The translations under genes were made by a program, and so were the position numbers. Shown here one piece after another: positions 16,580-26,900 of a DNA stretch of 64,000 nucleotides. The stretch covers positions 248,001 through 312,000 of the forward strand of contig CAVTTH010000004.1 in the NCBI GenBank assembly GCA_963737545.1. Direction: 5' to 3'. This stretch comes from CAVTTH01 sp963737545. GTDB lineage: Bacteria; Verrucomicrobiota; Verrucomicrobiia; Chthoniobacterales; UBA10450. The notes under the pieces were generated by a model that saw only the letters and a list, made by a program, of their open reading frames with translations, was not told where the DNA came from and did not search any database. Each line of letters begins with the position of its first letter. Within the stretch, counting starts at the first letter, position 1.

Positions 16580-16704
16580 TCATCCCGAGCGGAGCGCAGC
16601 GTAGTCGAGGGATCCCGTGGTGTCACCGTTAAGCGTCGTCCGCTTCCTGTTTCGATTTCTTCCCAGGAATTTCATCGGGATTCCTCGACATCGCTCGGAA
16701 TGAC
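16579..16704. repeat. R1 repeat between aminotransferase and GH57 gene
   Basis: It starts GTCATCCCGAGCG at the aminotransferase stop and ends CGCTCGGAATGAC. The ATG inside this right end (16700-16702) is the start codon of the GH57 gene. The centre contains GAGGGATCCCGTGG and a long variable part. Confidence 0.75.
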
Positions 16705-18278
16705 CACTTCGCTCGCTCTCATTCTTCACGCGCACCTTCCCTTCGTCAGGCATCCCGAGTACCGAAGATTTTCTCGAGGAAGATTGGCTCTTCGAAGCAA
16801 TGACGGAAGCTTACATTCCGCTCCTCATGGTGCTCGAGCGGCTCGTGCACGACCGAGTGCCATTCAGGCTGACGCTGTCGCTTACGCCGACGCTTTGCGA
16901 GATGCTGCGCGATCCGTTACTTCGGGCGCGCTATCTGCGTTACATCGATCGCGCCATCGGTTTGACGCGGCAGGAGATCGAGCGAAATCGCGACGACGAG
17001 CCGCTCCGCGAACTCTCGCAATTCTATCTCGATACTTTCATGGAATGCCGACGGCGCTTTGTCGATCAATGGGAATGCGATTTGGTCGGCGCGTTCCGTC
17101 ACCTCCAAGAGACCGGTGCGATCGAAATTATTGCCTCCGCAGCGACGCACGGATTCCTGCCACTGCTCCAACCATCGCCGGAAGCGGCCCGTGCGCAGAT
17201 CCTGATCGGTCGCGATCATTATCGGGAAACATTCGGCTGCGAGCCGCGAGGTTTCTGGCTTCCGGAATGCGGTTACACGCCGGAGCTCGACCCGATTTTA
17301 CAGGCAGCAAATTTCCGCTGGTTCATCATCGACGCACACGGGTTGCTCTTCGGAAATCCGCGGCCGCAGCGCGCGAGTTACGCGCCGTGTTACACGCCGT
17401 CGGGGCCGGCCGCATTCGCGCGCGACCGCGCTTCGAGCCGACAAGTCTGGAGCGCACAGGAAGGTTATCCGGGCGACCCGGCGTACCGCGACTTTTACCG
17501 CGATGCGGGATATGATTTGCCGCTCGATGATCTACGCCCATTCTTTCCCTCGCCTGCCATCCGCAAGTTTACCGGGCTAAAATATTACCGCATCACCGGC
17601 CGCGATGTGGAAAAGGAAACGTACAATCGCACCTGGGCGGAGAACGTGGTGGAGACACATGCAAATCATTTTCTCGAAGCCCGACGCCATCAACTCAATG
17701 GCCTGCGCGCTTCTGGTTTCGACCCCATCGTCGTTACTCCGTTCGACGCCGAGCTTTTCGGCCATTGGTGGTTCGAAGGCCCGCACTTTCTCGACCTTTT
17801 TATCCGCAAAACCGCGTACGATCAGCGCGACTTCGAACTAACGACGCCAAGCGAATATCTGAGCCGGCATCCCACCCAACAAATTGTCGCTCCGACGGCT
17901 TCGAGCTGGGGAGAAAACGGATATTCCGAGATGTGGCTCGACCCGGAGAATTCCTGGATTTATCCACATCTGCACGCGGCCGGTCGCCGAATGACAGAGG
18001 CCGCGCGCGCGCATGCAAATCAAACGCCAAGATTGTTGGATCAGATATTGAAACAGCTCGCGCGCGAACTCCTTCTCGCGCAATCAAGTGATTGGGCCTT
18101 TCTCATGAAAACTGGAACAGCGCGGGAATACGCGACGAAACGGACTAATGATCATCTCCTACGCTTCAATCGGCTCTACCAACAACTCGTAGGGGAAGAA
18201 ATCGACGAAACCTTTCTCGCCGATTGCGAGCAGCGCGATAATCTTTTCCCGAACGTGAATTGGCGGTATTACCTTTGA
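16700..18278 (+). CDS. GH57 family alpha-glucan-acting enzyme (one frameshift)
   Basis: Two frames make one protein of about 525 residues. Frame 1 gives LALILHAHLPFVRHPEY, the GH57 N-terminus. After one extra base at about 16762 frame 2 continues EDFLEEDWLFEAMTEAYIPL to 18278. GH57 enzymes include 1,4-alpha-glucan branching enzymes and amylases; catalytic motifs include the Glu in GFWLPECGYTPELD and the Asp in VTPFDAELFGHWW. The length fits the bacterial branching-enzyme type. The ATG at 16700 lies in the end of the R1 repeat. The single +1 shift is either a sequencing error or a recent mutation. From ATG 16800 only a protein lacking the first strand of the barrel would be made. Confidence 0.8.
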
Positions 18279-18286
18279 TCTCTCTT

Positions 18287-18369
18287 GTCATGTCGAGTGA
18301 AGTCGAGACATCCCGCTGCGCTGCCTCAAAGGTTGCGCGTCGGGATCCCTCGACTGCGCTCGGGATGAC
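18287..18369. repeat. R1-like repeat between GH57 and secreted-protein genes
   Basis: A diverged copy: it starts GTCATGTCGAGTGAAGTCGAG and ends CGGGATCCCTCGACTGCGCTCGGGATGAC. As at 16700, the ATG in the right end (18365-18367) is in position to start the next gene. Confidence 0.7.
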
Positions 18370-19063
18370 GGCATGTTGCATCGCGATTCTTATCGTTTTC
18401 TGGTCGTTAGGCAAAGTCGCAGCGCAAGATAGCCTCGCGCCTTCGTTCGCTCCCACGCCGACACCTTCGGTCACTCCAACCCCCACGCCCCCGATAGCGC
18501 GCAATGTTCGCATCAGCTTTGTTCCGCCGCCCCTCGAAGGCAAGATCAGCCTCGGCATCTATGACAAGAACGGACAACTTGTCCGCGTGCTGCATCAGGA
18601 AGCGGATCTTGATGGATTCGAGGTCGGCGCTGATGCGTTGACCGGGCGCTGGGATGGGAAGAATGATGACGGTTCCGATCTCCCGGCCGGCCGGTATCAT
18701 GCGAGGGGCTTTGTCGTTGCGCCAACGAAGATCGAAGAGGTCCCGTGGGATAACATCGGCAAAACAGACAATTTGAACAGCGTGCGAGTAAAGCTGGTGG
18801 CCAATCCGCTCGAGAATAACGAGCGACCGATCGTTGAACTCGCGGTCGGATTCGATGATGAAAATGCATTCCTAAAAACGGTGGACGGATTGCCGCTCAT
18901 CACGATCTGGGCCGGTGGTGAGACGCAGCGCGCCTGGATAACGCAGCGGCCGGACAAATCGCTCGATGTTTTTCTGGATAACGGCACAAGCACGCGACAG
19001 CTTCACATCAGCGGCATCTCGAAGATGATGGCATTCGACTGCGGCGACCTGAGTTTGAAATGA
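18365..19063 (+). CDS. Secreted protein with FlgD-like Ig domain
   Basis: About 232 residues from ATG 18365. An earlier start would run through the R1 repeat. A signal peptide (about 1-23, CCIAILIVFWSLGKVAAQD) is followed by a Pro/Thr-rich linker (PTPTPSVTPTPTPP). Next comes a domain resembling the FlgD Ig-like/T9SS-type C-terminal fold, GKISLGIYDKNGQLVRVLHQEA ... WDGKNDDGSDLPAGRYHARG. In this domain family the pattern WDGxxDxGxxLPAGxY is typical. The last 100 residues are unassigned. It is probably an exported structural or surface protein. The exonuclease gene follows after 27 bases. Confidence 0.65.
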   Translation: MTACCIAILIVFWSLGKVAAQDSLAPSFAPTPTPSVTPTPTPPIARNVRISFVPPPLEGKISLGIYDKNGQLVRVLHQEADLDGFEVGADALTGRWDGKNDDGSDLPAGRYHARGFVVAPTKIEEVPWDNIGKTDNLNSVRVKLVANPLENNERPIVELAVGFDDENAFLKTVDGLPLITIWAGGETQRAWITQRPDKSLDVFLDNGTSTRQLHISGISKMMAFDCGDLSLK

Positions 19064-19090
19064 GATCAACTCTCCCCTGAAGTTCATTCG

Positions 19091-19642
19091 ATGCCTCGCA
19101 ACATCGTTTATCTGGATCTGGAAACGCAACGCACTGCGAATGATGCGGGAGGCTGGAATCGCAAGGGCGACATGCGGATGTCAATCGGTGTTACCTACAG
19201 CACGAAGTCAGGCCGCTACGAAGTTTTCAGCGAAGCGCGCGTGCACGATCTGATCGAACGCCTGCGTGGGGCCGATCTCGTGGTTGGATTCAACGTGCTC
19301 AACTTCGATTATCACGTTTTGATGGGCTACACGGTCCTCGATCTCTGCGCGGAATTGCCAACGGCCGACCTCATGATCGACATGGAACAGCGACTTGGTC
19401 ATCGCCTCGGTCTCGATGCGATCGCACAGGCCACGCTCGGTGTGCAGAAGACCGCAGCCGGGCTCGATGCCATTCGCTGGTGGCGCGAAGGCCGCCTCCT
19501 CGACATCGCTGAATACTGCTGCTTCGATGTGAAGGTGACGCGCCTCATTCACGAGCACGGCTGTCAGCACAAAGAAGTATACTTTCAGGATCGCTTCGCC
19601 CAGCGCCAGCGCGTCGCCATTGATTGGGCACATCTCGATTAA
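19091..19642 (+). CDS. RNase H-like 3'-5' exonuclease domain protein (DEDD type)
   Basis: 183 residues forming one RNase_H_2-type domain. Motif I is YLDLET (Asp9, Glu11), motif II VGFNVLNFDYHVL and motif III FDVKVTRLI. All four acidic positions of a DEDD exonuclease are visible. Similar domains occur alone or fused to DEAD/DEAH helicases. Here it stands alone, so the nucleic-acid substrate is unknown. Probably cytosolic; no signal peptide. Confidence 0.8.
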   Translation: MPRNIVYLDLETQRTANDAGGWNRKGDMRMSIGVTYSTKSGRYEVFSEARVHDLIERLRGADLVVGFNVLNFDYHVLMGYTVLDLCAELPTADLMIDMEQRLGHRLGLDAIAQATLGVQKTAAGLDAIRWWREGRLLDIAEYCCFDVKVTRLIHEHGCQHKEVYFQDRFAQRQRVAIDWAHLD

Positions 19643-19651
19643 GATGCCTCT

Positions 19652-21893
19652 TCACAACGAACGGACATCGATCCACGTCTGTGCGATGTCGCCAGTGGTC
19701 GAGTCGCGCGCCGAAATCACGTGAACGCCCTTTTGCAGTTGCAGGCGGAATCCCGTTCCCTTCGCCTCAGCCGAACACAGATCGCCTGACCATTCGATCG
19801 CGCCGCGCGCTTCCGCCCGCACCGAGATTTTCTGATCGACCGCCGGCAAATCAGGGTCCAAAAAGAAAACTGTTCCGGGCGCCGGCGCGATGATCCGCAA
19901 ATGCGCGGCTGACTTCTCACAAACGACGAGATTGCCGAGCCCGTTTTGCGCGCTCTCCAGCCACGACGCATAATCGCGCGGCAGCACCACGCGTCCCGCT
20001 GCATCATAGTCGCCCGCCCTTTCCGGCTCGGGTTTCCACATGCATTTCTCCGAAAGCGCTCCCCCGCGATTCTGCGCCACCTCGCGACCGGTCAGTGGTT
20101 GGACGAGAAATTCGTGGATTCCTTCGGGTTGTCGGAACCAGGAAGTCCCGCGCCGTTCATGCAAATAAACGAAGACATCGTGCAAGACGGGAGCTGCTCC
20201 GGTGACTCCGGTGATTCCGCGCATCGGAGAATTGTCAGGATTCCCTACCCACACTCCGACGGTAAACTCGGGCGTAAAACCAATTGCCCAATTGTCGCGA
20301 TAATTCGAACTGGTGCCGGTCTTGCACGCGACGGGAAAATCGAAACGCAGGTACGACTCCAGACCAAACGAAGCCGCCCGCGCGCCGTTGTCGGACAACA
20401 TGTCGGCCACCAGATAGGCCGCGCGCGGATCGAAGACACGCCGGGCCGGCGCCGCCTGATCTTCGCGCAAAAGCAGCCGATACGGCCGATACTTTCCAGC
20501 GCGAGCCAAAGTGGCAAAGGCATTGGTCAGTTCGAGCAAACGCACTTCCGCATTTCCCAAAGTGAGACCAAGACCAAAATATTCCGCCGAATGATCGAGA
20601 GTCGTCAGGCCAAGTTCGCCCAGGCGCCGGTGCAACGCTTCGGGACCTCCCGCCAGATTCAAAACGCGGATCGCCGCCACGTTTAAAGAATTTCCCAATG
20701 CAAAACGCAGACTGACTGGTCCGTAAAAACGATGATTGTAATTGTTCGGTGCGTAGTTGCCGGTCGGCGTGGGAAATTCCGTCGGCACATCGGCCACCAC
20801 CGTGCATGGATTTGCGCCGCGTTCCAACGCCAGCGCGTAAGTGAAGGCTTTGATCGCAGAACCGGGAGAACGCGGAGTCCACGCGCCGTTTATCTGACCC
20901 ACTCCCGGTCGAAAATAATCGCCCGAGCCGGCCAGAGCCAGGACCTGGCCGGTGGCATTTTCAATCACCACGACCGCGCCACTGGCCGCGTGTTTATCCG
21001 CGATGCGGGCGAGTTGGTCATTGAGCGAGTTTTCAACTTCGCGGTTGAGTTCGAGGTCGAGCGTAGTGCGGACGGCGGCGCCCTGTTTCGGAATGGCGCC
21101 TTTTCTTTGCAAAAGCAGATCGACGAAGTGAGGCGCCTCAAATTCATTTCGTGGAGGCGCGAGATGAATTGGTTCCCGCTGCGCACGCGAAACAGCCGCG
21201 GCATCCAGGCAATGATTCTTCTGCATTTGCCGCAGGACCCATTGCTGACGATGAGACGCAGCTGCGAAATTTGCATGCGGATCGAGGCGTCCCGGCGCTT
21301 TCGGCAAACCGCAAAGAAGTGCTGCCTCCGCTGGACTCAGGTCCGATGCGGGTTTTGAAAAATAGAAACGGCTCGCGGACGCAATTCCAACCTGAAGGTT
21401 TCCGTAGTCAAGACGATTCAAATATTCTTCGAGAATTCGATCTTTGCTCCATCGGCGCTCCAAACTCAGAGCCAGCCACATTTCCGCCAATTTCCGGCCA
21501 ATGGTGCGATGGCCCGGCGATCCGAGCTTGATCAATTGCTGCGTAATGGTGGAGGCGCCGGAATCCGCATGCCCTCGAATGACAGCGAAAGCGAACGCGC
21601 GGGTGCATGCCACCAGATCCACTCCCGGATGCGCGCGAAATCGTTTGTCCTCCGCGCACAAGGTTGCATCGATGACATTCTTGGAAACATCGGCCAGCCG
21701 AATCCTTCGCGCGTAGCGGCGTTCGTCCACCAGCAACGTACCGCAACGGCCGGCCCTCGCGATCGAGAAATTCGGTGCTGACCGGGTATTGATCTCGCAG
21801 CGAAGGCGGCAGCGGCGTCAACCGCAAGGCTATCTCACTCAGCGCGACGAGGAAAAGAGCCGCGCTGGCCGAAACGACAAGGAATCGTTTCAC
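19652..21893 (-). CDS. pbpC: Penicillin-binding protein 1C (one frameshift near the N-terminus)
   Basis: About 747 residues joined over one shift. The first frame, from ATG 21893, gives an N-terminal membrane anchor (FLVVSASAALFLVALSEIAL) and TEFLDREGRPLR. After one extra base at about 21737-21740 it continues LLVDERRYARRIRLADV to 19652. Domains: GT51 glycosyltransferase with EDKRFRAHPGVD and STITQQLIKL; transpeptidase with the SxxK serine in SPGSAIKAF and the KTGTSSNYRDNWAIGF motif; a C-terminal PBP1C domain. It builds peptidoglycan from lipid II in the periplasm. Its ATG overlaps the macroglobulin stop as ATGA, as in the yfhM-pbpC pair of E. coli. The shift may be a sequencing error. Confidence 0.88.
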
Positions 21894-23971
21894 TTCGTGT
21901 CGCCAACCGCACTCAGGTGCGTGATTTCCGACAGACCGAATCTCTCCGGTCGATACATCTCCTCCGCTTTCACTGCCGGCGCCGTCACGCGGCCAGCCGA
22001 GCGAACGCGCGCAAGATATCGAAAGACGGATGCGCCAGTCGGCAAGTCATCGCAAAAAATCAGGACGCGATCGGCGCGGATTTCACGAAAACTGGCCGGA
22101 CCTTCGCTCTCCAGTGTTTCCGCGCCGCCCACGCTGCTGGTGGAAAAGTTTGGATTCACCGCCTCGAAAATCGAGGGCAACGGATCATCGATCGCCACAA
22201 AGCGGCCGGGCCGCGCCGCCTCGATTCGCAACGTCACTAAAATACGGTCCCCCACTCTCAGATCGCTGGCCGCTTGCAGCGTTCCGTCGTCCATCAGCTT
22301 CCGGTAACTGCGCGCTACGGAAAAACCGCGATCCTGGTGCGGTTGTTCGCCCAGCGGTGGATGGACAACAAATTGCGCTTCGCTGAAGAGCAACGTCTTC
22401 TTTGGATTATCCACGCCAATGGTCGGGCGCGTCGATGTTCCATCGAAATTGAAGGATTCATTCAACACCGGCTTTGTCTTGTTCAATGCGAAAGGCAAAA
22501 CGCGATTCCCGAGCTGGAGCGAACCCTGCGCGGCGGTTCCTCCCCGCTCGACGGCCGTGTAATAGCGAGCCAGTGCCATCAAAGCCCAGGCATTTTCCTG
22601 CGTTGTCTCCCACCGGCCGTTGCGACGGTAGCGAAGAAGCTCACTCGTTAGGCGTGCCACCTCTGGCGATTTTGATTTGAACTGACACCAGGCCATGAGT
22701 TGCAGGGCTGTCTCACGGGCGCCGCCGCCGAAGAACGAAAATCCCTCCGGCGCGGGCCGGTGCACGTTCAACAATTCCTCCACCATCGGCGCCGGGCCGT
22801 GATTTTCCATTACCGCCATGGCAAGGAGAGCGCGTGATCCGTGCGAAAGATCGGCCCGACGCTGGAAAAGTTCTTCGACATAGGAAGGCTCGGGTTTCCC
22901 CGAGATGGCGAGCGCAAAAAGGGCGAGCGCGCGTTCGCCCAGTTCGGTTTCATCGCGTAACTGGCCGCTGCCGCGGAGTTGCGCGCTCAAATACTCGAGC
23001 AGTTTTTTTGAACCATCCGGAATCGCGAAACCCTGCTCTTGCAACAGACCGAGCGCGACTGCGGCGTAGGCGCTCTGAAACAGCGCGGGACGCTGTCCGC
23101 CCGGCCAAAAAGAAAGGCCACCCGAGGAAGTCTGCATCGTGAACATCTTTTGCAAACCAGAGCGGATGACTGCATCGCCCTCGCGTCCATCGAACTTCGG
23201 CAAGATTGGACCGAGCTGCGGCAAAACGATCCACGGAATCAACGCCGAGACGGTTTGTTCGGCGCAACCGTAGGGATATTCGCGCAAATGCCGGGCGCTG
23301 TTGCCTAACGAAACAAGCCGGGTATTCGCGATGGCAAGCGAAACGGTTCCGCTTGCTTCCGCCAATTGGGGATTGACGCCGGCCAGAAGGTCCGTTTTCC
23401 CGCCGCGGAGATCGTTCAAATAGGTTTCGTGCAAGACCAGCATGGGCGAGCCCACCGTCATTTTCGAAAGCACGTCGTCTTCAAAGATTTTTCCTCCCGA
23501 CTCAAGCCGTGCCGACCATTGCCAGTGCGCGTTTCCGATGGCGCGAAAACGAACGGGAAAATCGATCGTGCGCGCTTCTCCATTCCGAACATCCACCTCC
23601 GCCATGGTCGGCTGCGAAGATTCGGCGGTTTGATCCAGCACCAGAGTTACCTTCACGCTTCCATCGGCGCCGGTGTCGTTGCGCACCAGCGCACGCGCCA
23701 TCAGTTCGTCGCCCACATTCGCGAACTGGCCAAGCGCCGGCATGAGCATGAGCGGTTTTCGAATGGCGACGGCGGATTCACCGGAACCAAACATCCCTGT
23801 GCGCGCGTTCGCGACGGCGACCAGACGATAACGCGTCAGTGCGTCGGGTGCGCGAAAGCGCGCCCGCACATGACCATCGACACCGGTGCGCAAGGACGGC
23901 ATCCAGCAGGCGGTTCCTGGAAAATCACGGCGCAGTTTTCGTCCCTGGTCCTTCCGTGCCACCGCCCCCAA
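21890..23971 (-). CDS. Alpha-2-macroglobulin family protein, C-terminal part (after frameshift)
   Basis: Second frame of the macroglobulin gene; 23971 is only the first start-like codon in this frame. Continuity with the upstream frame is clear: GGGGTEGPG is followed, one extra base later (about 23942), by RKLRRDFPGTACWMPSL. The segment holds the MG/CUB-like strands (GHVRARFRAPDALTRYRLVAVA), the thioester motif GCAEQ in YPYGCAEQTVSALIP, the alpha-helical thioester domain (FWPGGQRPALFQSAYAAVAL) and the C-terminal receptor-like domain. The Cys-Glu-Gln thioester is intact, so covalent trapping of proteases should be possible. It ends with the TGA that overlaps the pbpC ATG. Confidence 0.85.
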   Translation of the reverse strand: MGAVARKDQGRKLRRDFPGTACWMPSLRTGVDGHVRARFRAPDALTRYRLVAVANARTGMFGSGESAVAIRKPLMLMPALGQFANVGDELMARALVRNDTGADGSVKVTLVLDQTAESSQPTMAEVDVRNGEARTIDFPVRFRAIGNAHWQWSARLESGGKIFEDDVLSKMTVGSPMLVLHETYLNDLRGGKTDLLAGVNPQLAEASGTVSLAIANTRLVSLGNSARHLREYPYGCAEQTVSALIPWIVLPQLGPILPKFDGREGDAVIRSGLQKMFTMQTSSGGLSFWPGGQRPALFQSAYAAVALGLLQEQGFAIPDGSKKLLEYLSAQLRGSGQLRDETELGERALALFALAISGKPEPSYVEELFQRRADLSHGSRALLAMAVMENHGPAPMVEELLNVHRPAPEGFSFFGGGARETALQLMAWCQFKSKSPEVARLTSELLRYRRNGRWETTQENAWALMALARYYTAVERGGTAAQGSLQLGNRVLPFALNKTKPVLNESFNFDGTSTRPTIGVDNPKKTLLFSEAQFVVHPPLGEQPHQDRGFSVARSYRKLMDDGTLQAASDLRVGDRILVTLRIEAARPGRFVAIDDPLPSIFEAVNPNFSTSSVGGAETLESEGPASFREIRADRVLIFCDDLPTGASVFRYLARVRSAGRVTAPAVKAEEMYRPERFGLSEITHLSAVGDTK

Positions 23972-26900
23972 TCAAATAACCTTTGTTGGAAAAACGAAGG
24001 TCACCCGGATCTTCCGGGAGAAGATCGAAAAGCGTGAGACCGGTCCGAACCTGGAGATCAACCGGTTCCTCGAATTTCGCCAGCGGCATGGGACGCTCGT
24101 AACCGGTTAAAGCGAGGATCCCGTCATCGACCGCGAAAAAAGTTACTTCAGCATCGCGAAGCGTCTGGCCGAAGCCGTCGCGCACCAAGACATCGGCTTC
24201 AACTTCATCACCCGGCTGCACTTCAGCGCGTACCGGAGAAATTGCCACCTGCAATCGGTTTGCTGGATTTAACACGCGCAACATGCAGACGCCGTACCGG
24301 TACTCGGGCGTCTTGAACTTTCTCGTGCTCGCATCCGAGCCGCGAAGAATAACGAGTGACGCGAAAATGTTGGGAGCATCCGCAGCAGTGATCGGCACTT
24401 CAATGGCGGGAGCGTTTCCCTCAAGATGAACACGCATTCTGCGCAAAACTTTTTCTTCGCGCTCGATACTGACCAGCGCGTCGCCCGAGATCGGCGTCTT
24501 GACGAGGATGCGCGCCGTTTCGCCTGCGCGATATTCCGCCTTGTCCGGAACCAAATCGATTTGCGCAGGATTCCGATAATCCCACGCCATTGCCTCGCTG
24601 CCTTCCACGAAAATTTCAGACTCGGAGACAACGTCCTGTCCGTTGGCATCCTTTGCACTGACGCGGATGCGATATTGCCCCGCCTTGTTTGCCTTGAAAC
24701 GTGCGGTCGCCTCGCTGCTGGCTCGCCAATATTCTCCGCGCTTAATCGGAATGATGGTTTCGCCGGACGCCTCCGCTATTTTTTCCTCGCTCGTCTCGGT
24801 CCGAAACGTGATCGCATTTCCGGCGCCCTGCATGCGCACTGTCTCGTGCTTGATCCGAATGAACTCGGCCTTCACTTTTGTCGGCGCAGCGGCCGGCTCT
24901 CCATCCGGTTGCACGGCGACGGCACGCGCGATGATCTCCTCGCCGACGTTGACGACTGAGCTTTCGGCTTCCGCCAGTCCCAGATAAAATTGCGACGCGT
25001 CCTGAATGAACCGGCTTGTCTCTGAAACCGTTTGCTGATTTGCATCGGTCACCTCCACCGTGAGAACTCCGGCATGAGGCACTCCTTCCGGCGTCGGCAA
25101 CTTCGGCTGGATAGTCGCGCCCTCCGCCGTGAGCGGCGCCGTTCCGCGCAAGGTCAGTGCGTTTTCTTTTGATTCGTCGCTCCGACCGAAACGAAACCCG
25201 GAAAAGCTGTCCGGCGAAAACGGTTCCCGGAGGTACCGCAGGGTCCAGCGCGCTTCCGCCTTGGTGATCGGCGCGCCGAAAAAGTATTTCGCCGTCACCG
25301 GAACACGCAATGGTTCGTTGAAACTCAAACGCTTTGGGGTTGCGACCTCCAGCTCAAAGGCATTTGGCTGATAGGCCGCCAGTTGAAACCCGCAGGAAGC
25401 TCCGCCACGTTCCTCATCTTCTTCCAGGATTTTCAGCCGCACGGAATAGTTGCCGGTTGCGAACGAGTTCAATTTAATGCTCGCATCGAGCGAGCCCCGC
25501 GCATCGGTCCGAACTTTTGTCTGGCTGACTTCCTGCCCCCGTGGATCGAACAGAACAAGAACGCCTTCGCCATTGGGAACCGCTTGCATCCCCAACCCAC
25601 TGGCGCTGCGGCGCACGAATCCTTTTACCTTCACTTCCTCACCGGATTGATAGAGCGGACGATCCGTAAAAATAAACGCCCTGATCGAGGCCGACGTTTT
25701 CTTCTCTTCGTCCCAAGGCGGATAATTGACTGGGATGTTGAAGGCAAACATCGGCAGTTCCCCTCCGTATTCTCCCAGGCGCAGTGCGTGCGCGTCTCCA
25801 CCTTTCTGCGCGACCAGCCAGCCGGGGCTGGTCGTTGCTGGAATTTTTGCCCAACCGGATGAGTCAGTGGTGGCATTTTGCAGGGGCGCAAATTCCTTGC
25901 TCAGGAGGCCAACCTGGACACCGGGAAGCGGCTGGCCGCTTTTGTGTGAGAAAACATACGCGCGCACTTCGCCTTCAACCTTTTTCCACAGCACGCCTAG
26001 ATCGGTCAGCTGAATCAAAGCCTGCGCTCCGGGCCGCTTGCTTCCCATCTCCACCAACGGATCGCCCTCTACGGTCAGGAAAATTGCGCCCGCGTTTGTT
26101 GCGCCGACTATTTTGTCCCATTCCAAAATTGCTTTTTGCGGCGCATCGATTTCCGCCGGCGAAAGTGGAATCGTTTCTTCGGCAATCAGTTTCCCCTCGA
26201 TCAATTCCGGCGGAAGTTTTTGATAGACCTCATCCGAAAGTTCCCAATCCTCCGCGTGCGCCGATGATTCCTCAGCGCTCCGATCATATTTGGCGAACGC
26301 TGCGATCGCTTTGGCCAGAGCGCTCGGCGCGACCAGGCGCGCAGTCACACGAATCGATTTCAGGTTTGCCGCACGAACTTCAAAGCTCCGATTGCCGCTG
26401 CGAATCTGGTGGCCGGTTATTTCCGGTAAATAAAGGCGCGGGTGGACCGGCGCGAATTTAAACGCCAGCCGCTGATTTCCCCCGAGGGGCTGGCCGTCTG
26501 CCGAGATCACCGCGGGGTCGATCTGCAAATGATACTCCTTGTCGCGCTCAAAATTTCCGCGTACCACCAGCGAATCCGAGTTCTCCTCAAACCGTAGATT
26601 TCCGACCGTCGGTTCAATTCGAAAATATTTCGGCGCGCTCTCGCTATCGATGTCCGGCGCCAGCGAACGTGAGAACTCCAGAGTCAAACTTCGACCGGAA
26701 TTGATGTAGCTGGAGGCGGTAAGCGTCGTGAGAACGAACGGTTTCACCACGCCAAGCGGGACCCGGAACGTCTCCGCCAGCTGATATTTCCCCGAGCGCG
26801 CCGGCAAGCCGGGCGAAATCTCTAATCGCCACTTCTTTCCGGAAGTCAGATTTGTTACCGGACGAATCTCGAGTGTATTCGGCGAGACGCGGTCCTGCGA

